The position numbers and the translations under genes were made by a program. From NCBI GenBank assembly GCA_014193115.1, contig BJHQ01000003.1:252768-316767 (forward strand): a stretch of DNA of 64,000 bases, written 5' to 3'. The stretch is from Planctomycetota bacterium (lineage in GTDB: Bacteria; Planctomycetota; UBA11346). The notes beneath the pieces are model-generated. The model was given only the letters and a program-made list of their open reading frames with translations. It searched no databases and was not told where the DNA came from. Below are positions 57,979 to 64,000 of the stretch, one piece after another. Each line of letters starts with the position of its first letter. The stretch's first letter is position 1.

Positions 57979-58797
57979 ATGGCCCTCTACGAGACCCTCG
58001 CCCACCTCGCCTCCCAGGTCAGAGCCCGCAACCCGCTGCAACCCAAGGTCGCCATCCTGCTCGGCACCGGGCTGGGCGGCGTCGCTGAACGCATCCAGGC
58101 GGTGGCCAGGATTCCCTATGGCGAACTCGCCGGCATGCCCGCAGCGACCGCCGCCAGCCACAAGGGCGAGGTTGTGCTCGGCACCCTCGCCGGCGTCCCG
58201 GTGGTCGCGTTCAGCGGGCGGCTGCATTGCTACGAAGGTCACAGCCCGGCCGACGTGGTGGTGCCGGTCCGCCTGGCCAAGCTGCTCGGCGCCACCACCC
58301 TGGTCATGGGTTCGGCGGTGGGCGGATTGAATCCGCACTATTCCATCGGCTCATTATGCGTGCTGGAGGACCATCTGAACCTGATGGGCATCAACCCGCT
58401 GGTCGGTCCCAACGACGACCGGCTGGGTGGCCGCTGGCCGGACATGATCGAGCCCTATTCCCGCCAGCTGATCGCCCTGGCTGGGACCGTGGCGATGGAG
58501 CAGCAAGTCGTGCTGCACCATTCGGTCTACGCCGCGGTGCTCGGCCCGAACCTCGAAACCCGGGCTGAATACCGGATGCTCCGCCAGCTCGGCGCCGATG
58601 TGGTCGGGATGAGCACGGTGCCCGAGGCCATCGCCGCGGTGCATTGCGGCCTGAAGACGTTGGCCTTCGCCATCGTCACTGACCGCTGCCTGGCGGACGC
58701 CCTCGAACCAGCCGACGTCAGCAAGATCATCGCCGCCGCCAATGCCGCCGAGCCGGTGCTGACCAAGCTGATCACCGCGGTGCTGCCAAGAATCTGA
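57979..58797 (+). CDS. punA: purine nucleoside phosphorylase, trimeric PNP family
   Basis: A 272-residue protein with PNP/MTAP motifs: AILLGTGLGGVAERI (phosphate loop), VAFSGRLHCYEGHSPADVV, LVMGSAVGGLNPHYSIG, LEDHLNLMGINPLVGPND, VYAAVLGPNLETRAEYRML and VGMSTVPEAIAAVHCGLKTL (base-binding part). It should split inosine/guanosine-type nucleosides to base and ribose-1-phosphate in purine salvage. The gene starts 54 bp after gcvT and may be cotranscribed with it. Confidence 0.92.
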   Translation: MALYETLAHLASQVRARNPLQPKVAILLGTGLGGVAERIQAVARIPYGELAGMPAATAASHKGEVVLGTLAGVPVVAFSGRLHCYEGHSPADVVVPVRLAKLLGATTLVMGSAVGGLNPHYSIGSLCVLEDHLNLMGINPLVGPNDDRLGGRWPDMIEPYSRQLIALAGTVAMEQQVVLHHSVYAAVLGPNLETRAEYRMLRQLGADVVGMSTVPEAIAAVHCGLKTLAFAIVTDRCLADALEPADVSKIIAAANAAEPVLTKLITAVLPRI

Positions 58798-58818
58798 TCG
58801 CCAGCGGCAGGGATTTTT

Positions 58819-58876
58819 CCGGCTGGCCAGCACTGTAGCCGGCTGGCCGGGTTCAAGTGCTTACTGCCGGCTGGCT
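58819..58876. repeat. three copies of a 10-bp direct repeat between convergent genes
   Basis: CCGGCTGGCC occurs at 58819-58828 and 58839-58848, and CCGGCTGGCT at 58867-58876, in the 109-bp gap between the convergent punA and lipoprotein genes. No stem-loop terminator is clear. The function is unknown. Confidence 0.5.
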
Positions 58877-58906
58877 AGCGGTCGACGTATTGCCCGCAGC
58901 AGACGC

Positions 58907-60169
58907 TTATTGAGCGACCTGGAAGGTCTGCGGCGGGGTATGGTCGTTGAACACGGTGGGACCGCCGCGCCCCGCCATCGGCATGCTCGGATCGCCGAAG
59001 GCCGGGTCGTAGGCGCAGGTCGCGAAGCGGCGGAAGGTCGCCACCAGATGGCGCCACTCCACGCTGCCGTACACGACGAACCGTTTGACGTCGAATTCCA
59101 GCTCGGCGGTTTCTTCCGCCGACAGGGTGAGGTACCGGCGCAGGTCGGCGATGGCGAGATGGCGGGCGGCGATCTCGACCCGCCAGAAGCGCTTGACCTC
59201 GTCCGACAGCGGGCGGATCTCCCGCTCATAGACCACGAAGTAATGCTCGACATCGAGCATCAGCTTGGGGATCTCAGCAAGTTGGGTCTCTTGCCAGCGG
59301 CGCAGGTCGTCGCCCAGGGCAAGCCATTCGAAATGGGCACTGAGCGCGACTTGGCGCAGCTCGTCCTGGAGGCGCCAAAGTTCACGTTCGCGGAATTGCG
59401 CCCACATCACCCATTCGTCGAACAGGCGCGGCACCTGGGCGAGCTCGGCGGAGTAGAAATAGCGGAAATCGGCCCGCAGGCGCTTGCCTTCGATGGCAGA
59501 ATGGGCCTGGAACCGGATCCAGCCGAGGCGCAGGCGATCCCACTCGACCTGGCTGGAGGCCCACCAGTCGCGACCATCCCGGGCGAATTTCAGGTATTCC
59601 CGTCGGCGGAAGGCCAGCGCGTCCTTCACCTCAAGCTCGAACGAGGCGGCCTCCCAGCTGGCGGTGGCCAGGAACTCCGAGAACTCGTCCACGATCTTGT
59701 ACGATTCCCGCTTCTTCCACTCGACAAAGATGCACATGTCCATCACCAGGTTGCGCCATTCCGGGTCGGCGCGCACGAAAAAGGTAAGGATGTCTTGGCG
59801 ATTGCGCGGGAAATTGGTGATCTCGTAGCCGTACAGGCGGCCGGCCTCGATGCTCAGGCGCTCGACCGCGCCCCATTCGTAGGCGATCAGCCAGGCGAAG
59901 CGGTCGGTCAGGTGCCACCACTCGCGTTTGCGCCATTCCAGGAACCGGTTGACGTCGAATGGCACCCGGGTGCCCCAGAGCTTGTTGGAGATCGCATAGC
60001 GCTGGAGCTCGACCTTGAGCTGCCGATAGGTGAACTCAGCCTGTTCGCCTTCGCGGCGGAAATCGTCTGCCAGCTCGCGGCGCTCCTTGCAGCAACCGGT
60101 CAGCCCAGGCAGGCCCACCAGCACCGCCGCGACCACCGGAAGGAGCAGCGCGCACCGCATCCGTGTCAC
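58907..60169 (-). CDS. Trp/Arg/Glu-rich repeat lipoprotein, unknown function
   Basis: A 420-residue lipoprotein. The signal VVAAVLVGLPGLTGC puts the lipidated Cys at residue 26; an ATG three codons later is an alternative start. The mature protein is almost entirely amphipathic helix with recurring Trp-Glu/Arg-Arg signatures: FLEWRKREWWHLTDRF, VEWKKRESYKIVDEF, FRRREYLKFARDG, SQVEWDRLRLGW, MWAQFRERELWRLQDEL, HFEWLALGDDLRRW, SVEWRHLVATFRRF. The spacing is roughly 35-45 residues, suggesting a degenerate repeat. No known family is recognised. Its aromatic and charged helices would suit an envelope scaffold. Confidence 0.75.
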   Translation of the reverse strand: MTRMRCALLLPVVAAVLVGLPGLTGCCKERRELADDFRREGEQAEFTYRQLKVELQRYAISNKLWGTRVPFDVNRFLEWRKREWWHLTDRFAWLIAYEWGAVERLSIEAGRLYGYEITNFPRNRQDILTFFVRADPEWRNLVMDMCIFVEWKKRESYKIVDEFSEFLATASWEAASFELEVKDALAFRRREYLKFARDGRDWWASSQVEWDRLRLGWIRFQAHSAIEGKRLRADFRYFYSAELAQVPRLFDEWVMWAQFRERELWRLQDELRQVALSAHFEWLALGDDLRRWQETQLAEIPKLMLDVEHYFVVYEREIRPLSDEVKRFWRVEIAARHLAIADLRRYLTLSAEETAELEFDVKRFVVYGSVEWRHLVATFRRFATCAYDPAFGDPSMPMAGRGGPTVFNDHTPPQTFQVAQ

Positions 60170-60414
60170 CGTAGATCCGCCGACCGGTCAGCCCCAGTCG
60201 CGGCAGCGACGGGGGATCATCCGTGAGTCATGCACTAGCGGGCTGCTGGAAAAGCAATCGTTGGGGGCAATGAGGGGCGGGACGCCTTCCCGGACAACCA
60301 GCCACTTCATCGGAGAAATAGCAAGGCCCTTGGGAATGGAGCGGCGCAGGCTGATGGAAATCGACGTTATTCATCGGCCTGCGGGCACGATGCGGAAACC
60401 ACGTCCTGACCGAT

Positions 60415-60443
60415 TTGACAGCAGCGACCGCCTTCCACACTGC
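60415..60443 (+). promoter_or_regulatory. sigma70-type promoter of the SRP RNA
   Basis: A perfect -35 hexamer TTGACA (60415-60420) is followed after 17 bp by a poor -10 (CACTGC, 60438-60443). The spacing places the start point close to 60449, where the SRP RNA stem begins. The -10 match is weak, so the evidence is mainly the -35 and the spacing. The 245 bp upstream (60170-60414) show no gene. Confidence 0.5.
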
Positions 60444-60448
60444 GCCCC

Positions 60449-60551
60449 CGCACAGCCGGACCCCGGGAGCGGAAGGCGGCTGAATCTGGTCAGGCCTTGA
60501 CGGGAGCAGCCATAAGGTTGCTGACCGCGTTCCGGGTGCTCCGGCTGTGCG
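60449..60551 (+). ncRNA. ffs: signal recognition particle RNA (4.5S type)
   Basis: The domain IV core is present: GGTCAGG (60488-60494) and AGCAGCC (60505-60511), the two sides of the Ffh-binding internal loop, with the spacing of E. coli 4.5S RNA. They enclose a 3-bp stem with loop UGAC, an URRC-type tetraloop replacing the more common GGAA. The ends CGCACAGCCGGA (60449-60460) and TCCGGCTGTGCG (60540-60551) pair perfectly over 12 bp, and a TTTT follows directly, so the helix probably also serves as terminator. The RNA is about 103 nt with no Alu domain. With Ffh it targets membrane and exported proteins during translation. Confidence 0.9.
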
Positions 60552-60684
60552 TTTTCTCTGGTCTGGTCATCAGCTCCGGCCGATACCAGCCCCGCCGGCC
60601 GTCCTTCTCGCCATCTTCATATTCAGTTCACGCCGGATTCACCCGGCTCCCGACAAGGCGGCGCGCAAACAGGAACCCCACCCC

Positions 60685-61068
60685 ATGAAGACCCTCTCCC
60701 TCTCCGCTGCACTCGTTGCAGCCGTGGCGACCCTTTCCCTGGTTGGCTGCGGCGGCGGCGACGCCCCGCGCAGCGAAGCCCCGGCCCAGGCGACCCCGGC
60801 TCCCGGCTTCGTCCGCCCCGCCGGCTTCGGCAGCCAGTTCTATGGCGAGATCTTCGATCCGGAAAAGAAGCGGTTCTTCGTCTTCGGCAAGAAGGAGTCG
60901 CTGGAAGCGTGGAAAATCTCCAAGGAATTCGCCTTCTCGAAGACCCAGATCGGTTTCGGCCCGAACAAGGAGACCGTGGTGTTCGAGTCCGAAAAGGAAT
61001 CGAGCCAGATCACCGAGCGCCTGAAGAAGGACTTCGACGCGCGCTGGAACATCAAGCGCGGCCAGTGA
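60685..61068 (+). CDS. small hypothetical lipoprotein
   Basis: A 127-residue protein; the ATG at 60685 has AGGAA upstream. The signal LSAALVAAVATLSLVGC gives a lipobox LVGC with Cys22. A Gly/Pro/Ala tether leads to a compact domain, FYGEIFDPEKKRFFVFGKKE and IGFGPNKETVVFESEKESS, and a basic end (DARWNIKRGQ). No family is recognised. It follows the SRP RNA gene by about 130 bp and may have its own promoter. Confidence 0.7.
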   Translation: MKTLSLSAALVAAVATLSLVGCGGGDAPRSEAPAQATPAPGFVRPAGFGSQFYGEIFDPEKKRFFVFGKKESLEAWKISKEFAFSKTQIGFGPNKETVVFESEKESSQITERLKKDFDARWNIKRGQ

Positions 61069-61145
61069 GCAGTTACAGGCCGGACGGCGCGTCCGGCAGT
61101 TGAATTGCTGGCAGCTGAATTGCCGAGTCGTTGTTGCACCTGCCG

Positions 61146-61177
61146 CCTGCCCTCGTCGATGCTTCGACGAGGGCAGG
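61146..61177 (+). terminator. 14-bp perfect hairpin after the small lipoprotein gene
   Basis: A perfect 14-bp stem (61146-61159 with 61164-61177) with a 4-nt loop lies 78 bp past the lipoprotein stop. It is strong enough to terminate or to protect the mRNA end but has no T-tract, so termination is only likely. Confidence 0.45.
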
Positions 61178-61200
61178 TGTCATTGCAAATGCCCGCGTTT

Positions 61201-61255
61201 CGGAGCGGCGATGCCTTCATCGCCGCATGGCGGAGCGGCGATGCCCTCATCGCCG
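61201..61255. repeat. 25-bp hairpin-forming direct repeat, two copies
   Basis: Two 25-bp copies (61201-61225 and 61231-61255, one mismatch) each fold as CGGCGAT/ATCGCCG hairpins. They fill part of the roughly 320-bp gap between the small lipoprotein gene and the next gene; no ORF with gene-like composition is seen there. Confidence 0.65.
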
Positions 61256-61390
61256 GCGCGACACGGGTTCCGTTGGCTGCGTCGTCAGAGCGTGGCCGTT
61301 GTTGAGGAATCGAGAAAGGTTCCGCGACGATGGATGTCAGCATCACAGCACCGGATCCGAGCCCTAACCTGCCAGGCTTGGGTCAGGCCG

Positions 61391-62203
61391 TCAAAAAGCC
61401 GCCCCAGTCGGGGTCGTCTGCAGGTCCAGATGCAGGTCGTCCGGGATCCACTCCGGCAAGGTGAGGACGCCCAGGGCCTGGGGCAGCGCCAGGCGGGTGG
61501 CCCAGGCGACGGTGCCGGAAACGCTCAGCCGCGTATCAGGACGATCGCTGAATTGCAGGCGTTGCACGGTGACCTCGGGATGCAGGCCGCCGGGGCCGGG
61601 CAAAAGGCGGACCTCGGCATCGAGGATCAGCGCCGGCACCGGGATGGTCGAGCCGGGAATGTCGATCCGGCCCTGGGCTTCGACGTGCAGGCGCCAGCGA
61701 CCGCCCGGCACCGGGCCGCCGGTCATGGTGCAGGCCTCCAGGGTCAGCCTCGGTTGCGAGCCGAACGTATTGGGCAGGTAGCGCGAAATCACCTCGGCCA
61801 GGCGGCTCGCCGGAAGGCGGATGAGCACGGTCGGCGCCTGCGCTGCGGGAACCACCACCGTCACCGCCGACAAAGGCGGAAGCTCTGGTCCGGGGTGCCA
61901 GTCGAGGGCCAGCCACTGGCCGGGGCGGACCACGCCCCAGGGCAGCCAGAAGCCCCGCCAGCGGGCAGCGGCCCGGATGTCCTGGGGCCGCAGGGCCGCC
62001 CGCAGCGCCGCCGTCGGCGGCACGCCATCGACGGCGATCCCGGTCAGGGTCGCATGGGGCGGCAGAGCCAAGGGCAGCCTGGGCCGCAGCCACCACACGG
62101 CGAGGTGCGGTGCTGCCCACACCGCCGCCACCGCGAGCAGGAGCAGGAACCCGGCGATCCCGCCCAGGATCCACGGCCAACGGCGGCGACGGGCAGGAGC
62201 CAT
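61391..62203 (-). CDS. membrane-anchored protein of unknown function
   Basis: Start taken at the ATG at 62203 (MAPARRRRWPWILGGIAG), giving 270 aa; a basic leader and one membrane helix (ILGGIAGFLLLLAVAAVW) form an N-terminal anchor. The rest is beta-rich with alternating hydrophobics (RLTLEACTMTGGPVPGGRW, RLHVEAQGRIDIPGS, VTVQRLQFSDRPDTRLSVSG), which recalls AsmA/YhdP-like or LPS-transport-like folds without clear similarity. It is divergent from cmk, 136 bp apart. Confidence 0.6.
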   Translation of the reverse strand: MAPARRRRWPWILGGIAGFLLLLAVAAVWAAPHLAVWWLRPRLPLALPPHATLTGIAVDGVPPTAALRAALRPQDIRAAARWRGFWLPWGVVRPGQWLALDWHPGPELPPLSAVTVVVPAAQAPTVLIRLPASRLAEVISRYLPNTFGSQPRLTLEACTMTGGPVPGGRWRLHVEAQGRIDIPGSTIPVPALILDAEVRLLPGPGGLHPEVTVQRLQFSDRPDTRLSVSGTVAWATRLALPQALGVLTLPEWIPDDLHLDLQTTPTGAAF

Positions 62204-62339
62204 GGCGGATCCTCTGCTGGCCGAGCCGGCCCGGCAACGGCCCTTCCCGGCGTTGTCGGACCGCTGGGAACTTGGCGTCCGGGAGAGGCACCCCACCATC
62301 CCCGCCATGTCCGTTCCACCACGGCCCGGCGGGCCAGCC

Positions 62340-63440
62340 ATGGCTCGACCACTCGTCATCGCGATCGATGGCCCGGCCGGCGCTGGGAAAAGCACGGTGG
62401 CGAAATTGGTCGCTAAGCGCCTGGGCATTCTGCGTCTGGACACCGGAGCCATGTACCGGGCGGCGACCCGGGCGGTGCTCACCGCCGGGATCGACGCCGA
62501 TGATCCGGTGGCGGTGGCGGCGGTGGTCGGGCGCCTCCGGATCGACTTCTCGGCCCAGGGCGCGGTCCAGATCGATGGCGTCGCCCAAGATGAAACTGCG
62601 ATCAGGTCACCTGAGAACACCCGCGAAGTGTGGCGGGTCGCGGACCATCCCGACTGCCGCGCGCACCTGGTGGCCCAGCAGCAGGCGATCGTCCGCGGCC
62701 GCGATGCGGTGATCGAAGGCCGCGACGCCACCACCGTGATCGCCCCGGATGCCCAGCTCAAAATCTATCTGGATGCCAGCCCCGCCGAACGCGCCCGGCG
62801 CCGGGTCGGCGACTGGTCGGGGAGCGGGTCGGCGCCGTCGGTCGAGGACGTCGCGGATGAGATCGCTGAGCGCGACCGGCGCGACCAGACCCGCAGCTTC
62901 GGTGCGCTCAAACGCAGCGACGAGGCGCTCCACCTGATCACCGACGGGCTGTCCACCGATGGCGTGGCAGCGACGATCATGGCCCACGCCGTGCAGCGCC
63001 ATCCGTTCGTCCTTGAGCAGGCGGTGGCCGACCAGGTGATCGTCGGCCGCAGCCGCCAGCCCGGCTATGTCGCGGTGGCCGACGGCACCGCCGGGGCCTG
63101 GCGCCTGGGCCTGACCAATCCCACGCCGCAACGCATGCCCGGCTCGACCACCACCGTCACCCGGAATCGCGGCGGCCGCCAGGCCGGAACCCTGGTCCAG
63201 GGCTCAGCGGTGCTGGTGTTCGCTGGCCATGCCGCCGAGCCCGGCCACCTGATGGCGGTGCCGATGCTGCCCCAGACCTGGTACGTCATCGAACCCGGCG
63301 CCTGGCACGCCTGCATCCAGGCCCACGGCACGATCTGCGCCTGGGCCGAGACCACCGGCATCGTCGAGGACTACGCGCCCCTCGATTCGCAGCGGCAGGA
63401 CGAGCTGGCCGCCTGGCTCGGGGTGCTGGTCCCGCGCTGA
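62340..63440 (+). CDS. cmk: cytidylate kinase with an extra C-terminal domain
   Basis: Start taken at the ATG at 62340, since MARPLVIAIDGPAGAGKST is the usual Cmk start; an ATG at 62307 is possible. Residues 1-215 are a complete CMP kinase: P-loop GPAGAGKST, LDTGAMYRAATR, IEGRDATTVIAPDAQLKIYL, ASPAERARRR and RDRRDQTRSFGALKRSDEAL. It phosphorylates CMP/dCMP. Residues ~220-366 are an added domain with cupin-like features (SAVLVFAGHAAEPGHLMAVP, MLPQTWYVIEPGAWHACIQA) that I cannot name. The predicted product is 366 aa against about 225 in E. coli. Confidence 0.88.
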   Translation: MARPLVIAIDGPAGAGKSTVAKLVAKRLGILRLDTGAMYRAATRAVLTAGIDADDPVAVAAVVGRLRIDFSAQGAVQIDGVAQDETAIRSPENTREVWRVADHPDCRAHLVAQQQAIVRGRDAVIEGRDATTVIAPDAQLKIYLDASPAERARRRVGDWSGSGSAPSVEDVADEIAERDRRDQTRSFGALKRSDEALHLITDGLSTDGVAATIMAHAVQRHPFVLEQAVADQVIVGRSRQPGYVAVADGTAGAWRLGLTNPTPQRMPGSTTTVTRNRGGRQAGTLVQGSAVLVFAGHAAEPGHLMAVPMLPQTWYVIEPGAWHACIQAHGTICAWAETTGIVEDYAPLDSQRQDELAAWLGVLVPR

Positions 63441-63499
63441 TCGTCTTTTGTCTGCGAAAATGCAGCTGGAGCGTGGTTCGGACTCAGATAAAGCAGCCG

Positions 63500-63620
63500 A
63501 ACCGGCCAAGACTCCAAGGAAAAACGGAGGAGATTTTCTGCTGGCTGGAAAACCCACCGGGTGCGGGCGGATCTTCCTTTTGCCCTCCATGCCTTGGCGC
63601 TTCGGAGTCTTGGCGGCTCC
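63500..63620 (+). repeat. miniature terminal-inverted-repeat element, copy 2
   Basis: The ends are AACCGGCCAAGACTCCAAGG (63500-63519) and the nearly complementary block around 63592-63620. The interior is collinear with the minus strand of the 48471-48590 element (shared GAGGAGAT, CTGCTGGCTGGA, CACCG, GGATCT). It lies between the stop of cmk and the end of the truncated gene at the right edge. Confidence 0.75.
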
Positions 63621-63639
63621 CTGACGGCATTTTTCGGAT

Positions 63640-64000
63640 TCAGAGCGCCTGGACCGCCGTGACCACCCGCGGATCGACCGGTCCGGCCTGCCTTCTTCTG
63701 GCGAGCAGGGACACGGCCAGATCCCGCTGCTTTTGCCGGATCGCCCACTCCAGATAGCCGTCCAGGATCGGCCGGTGCAGGGCCAGGTCGTTGGGCGCGG
63801 CGCGGTCGGCGGTGGCGGCGGCGGTTTCCCAGCCGGCCCAGGTGCCGAGCGCCACAGCGGTCCGTTCCGCCTGTTCCAGCCTGACGCCATCGTACTCGGG
63901 GCGGCCGTGCCCAGCCCAGGCCCATCCGGCCGCCACCAAGGCGGCGGCGGCGAGCGCAATCGCCAGTCCCCGGCGTAAGCGGGCGAGCCGGACCGCCGCA
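63640..64000 (-). CDS. hypothetical membrane-anchored protein, 5' end outside window
   Basis: The frame is open to the right edge and the true start is beyond it. The visible product begins in a basic leader and membrane helix (LARLRRGLAIALAAAALVAA) followed by about 95 residues. These are helical and Ala/Arg-rich (VRLEQAERTAVALGTWAG, LDGYLEWAIRQKQRDLAVSL). The last residues are VTAVQAL. No family is recognised. Confidence 0.55.
   Translation of the reverse strand, partial: AAVRLARLRRGLAIALAAAALVAAGWAWAGHGRPEYDGVRLEQAERTAVALGTWAGWETAAATADRAAPNDLALHRPILDGYLEWAIRQKQRDLAVSLLARRRQAGPVDPRVVTAVQAL

Noticed and set aside
56097..58338. N-terminal extension of the secretin frame to 58338
   Set aside because: It runs through repeat DNA and antisense to gcvT and punA. 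A signal peptide begins at 56097.

Overview
The window is strongly GC-rich chromosomal DNA with long bacterial genes on both strands. There is no rRNA, no recognisable tRNA, no CRISPR array and no transposase gene. The gene repertoire suggests Planctomycetota or a close PVC-group relative. Pointers are a serine/threonine kinase fused to leucine-rich repeats with DWG in place of DFG, paired BatA-like/von Willebrand membrane proteins, a GldA/GldF-GldG/DUF4340 ABC set, a pseudopilin operon with a giant LamG-like member, and an ExbB/ExbD pair followed by a large anchored sensor-like protein. The taxon is an inference; no marker gene proves it.

Layout. 1-9.3 kb: the start of a DinG-like helicase, a class I glutamine amidotransferase, a BatA/VWA membrane operon, a Ca2+/cation antiporter with an alpha/beta hydrolase, and a C45 acyltransferase-like Ntn hydrolase. 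9.3-16.5 kb: an unknown protein, RodA, a small coupled ORF, an S4/RluA pseudouridine synthase and the kinase-LRR receptor. 16.7-26.4 kb: a short-chain dehydrogenase, an orphan ABC ATPase, ArgD, the Gld-like ABC cluster (its last gene a DUF4340-FKBP fusion) and a small SecB-like protein. 26.7-35.1 kb: a four-gene pseudopilin operon. 35.5-48.4 kb: a STAS protein, an AspT/YidE-type transporter, an aminotransferase, a HEAT-repeat lipoprotein, ExbB/ExbD plus partner, a LacZ-type beta-galactosidase and a membrane TrkA-N protein. 48.6-56.1 kb: a PilP-like, PilO-like, fused PilM-PilN and secretin gene cluster. 56.8-64 kb: GcvT, purine nucleoside phosphorylase, a tryptophan-rich lipoprotein, the SRP RNA gene, a small lipoprotein, a membrane-anchored unknown, a cytidylate kinase with an extra C-terminal domain, and a truncated unknown.

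The pseudopilins (26.7-35.1 kb) and the PilMNOP/secretin set (48.6-56.1 kb) look like parts of one type II secretion/type IV pilus-like machine. Its ATPase and platform protein are not in the window. The most unusual material is non-coding. There is a chain-of-hairpins repeat at three places, each in the 5' leader of a pilus/secretion gene. There is a roughly 120-bp terminal-inverted-repeat element at 48471-48590 and 63500-63620 with fragments near 53.6 kb. There are also 18-bp minisatellites at five loci, four of them in-frame inside genes. These repeats add N-terminal extensions and linkers to several proteins.
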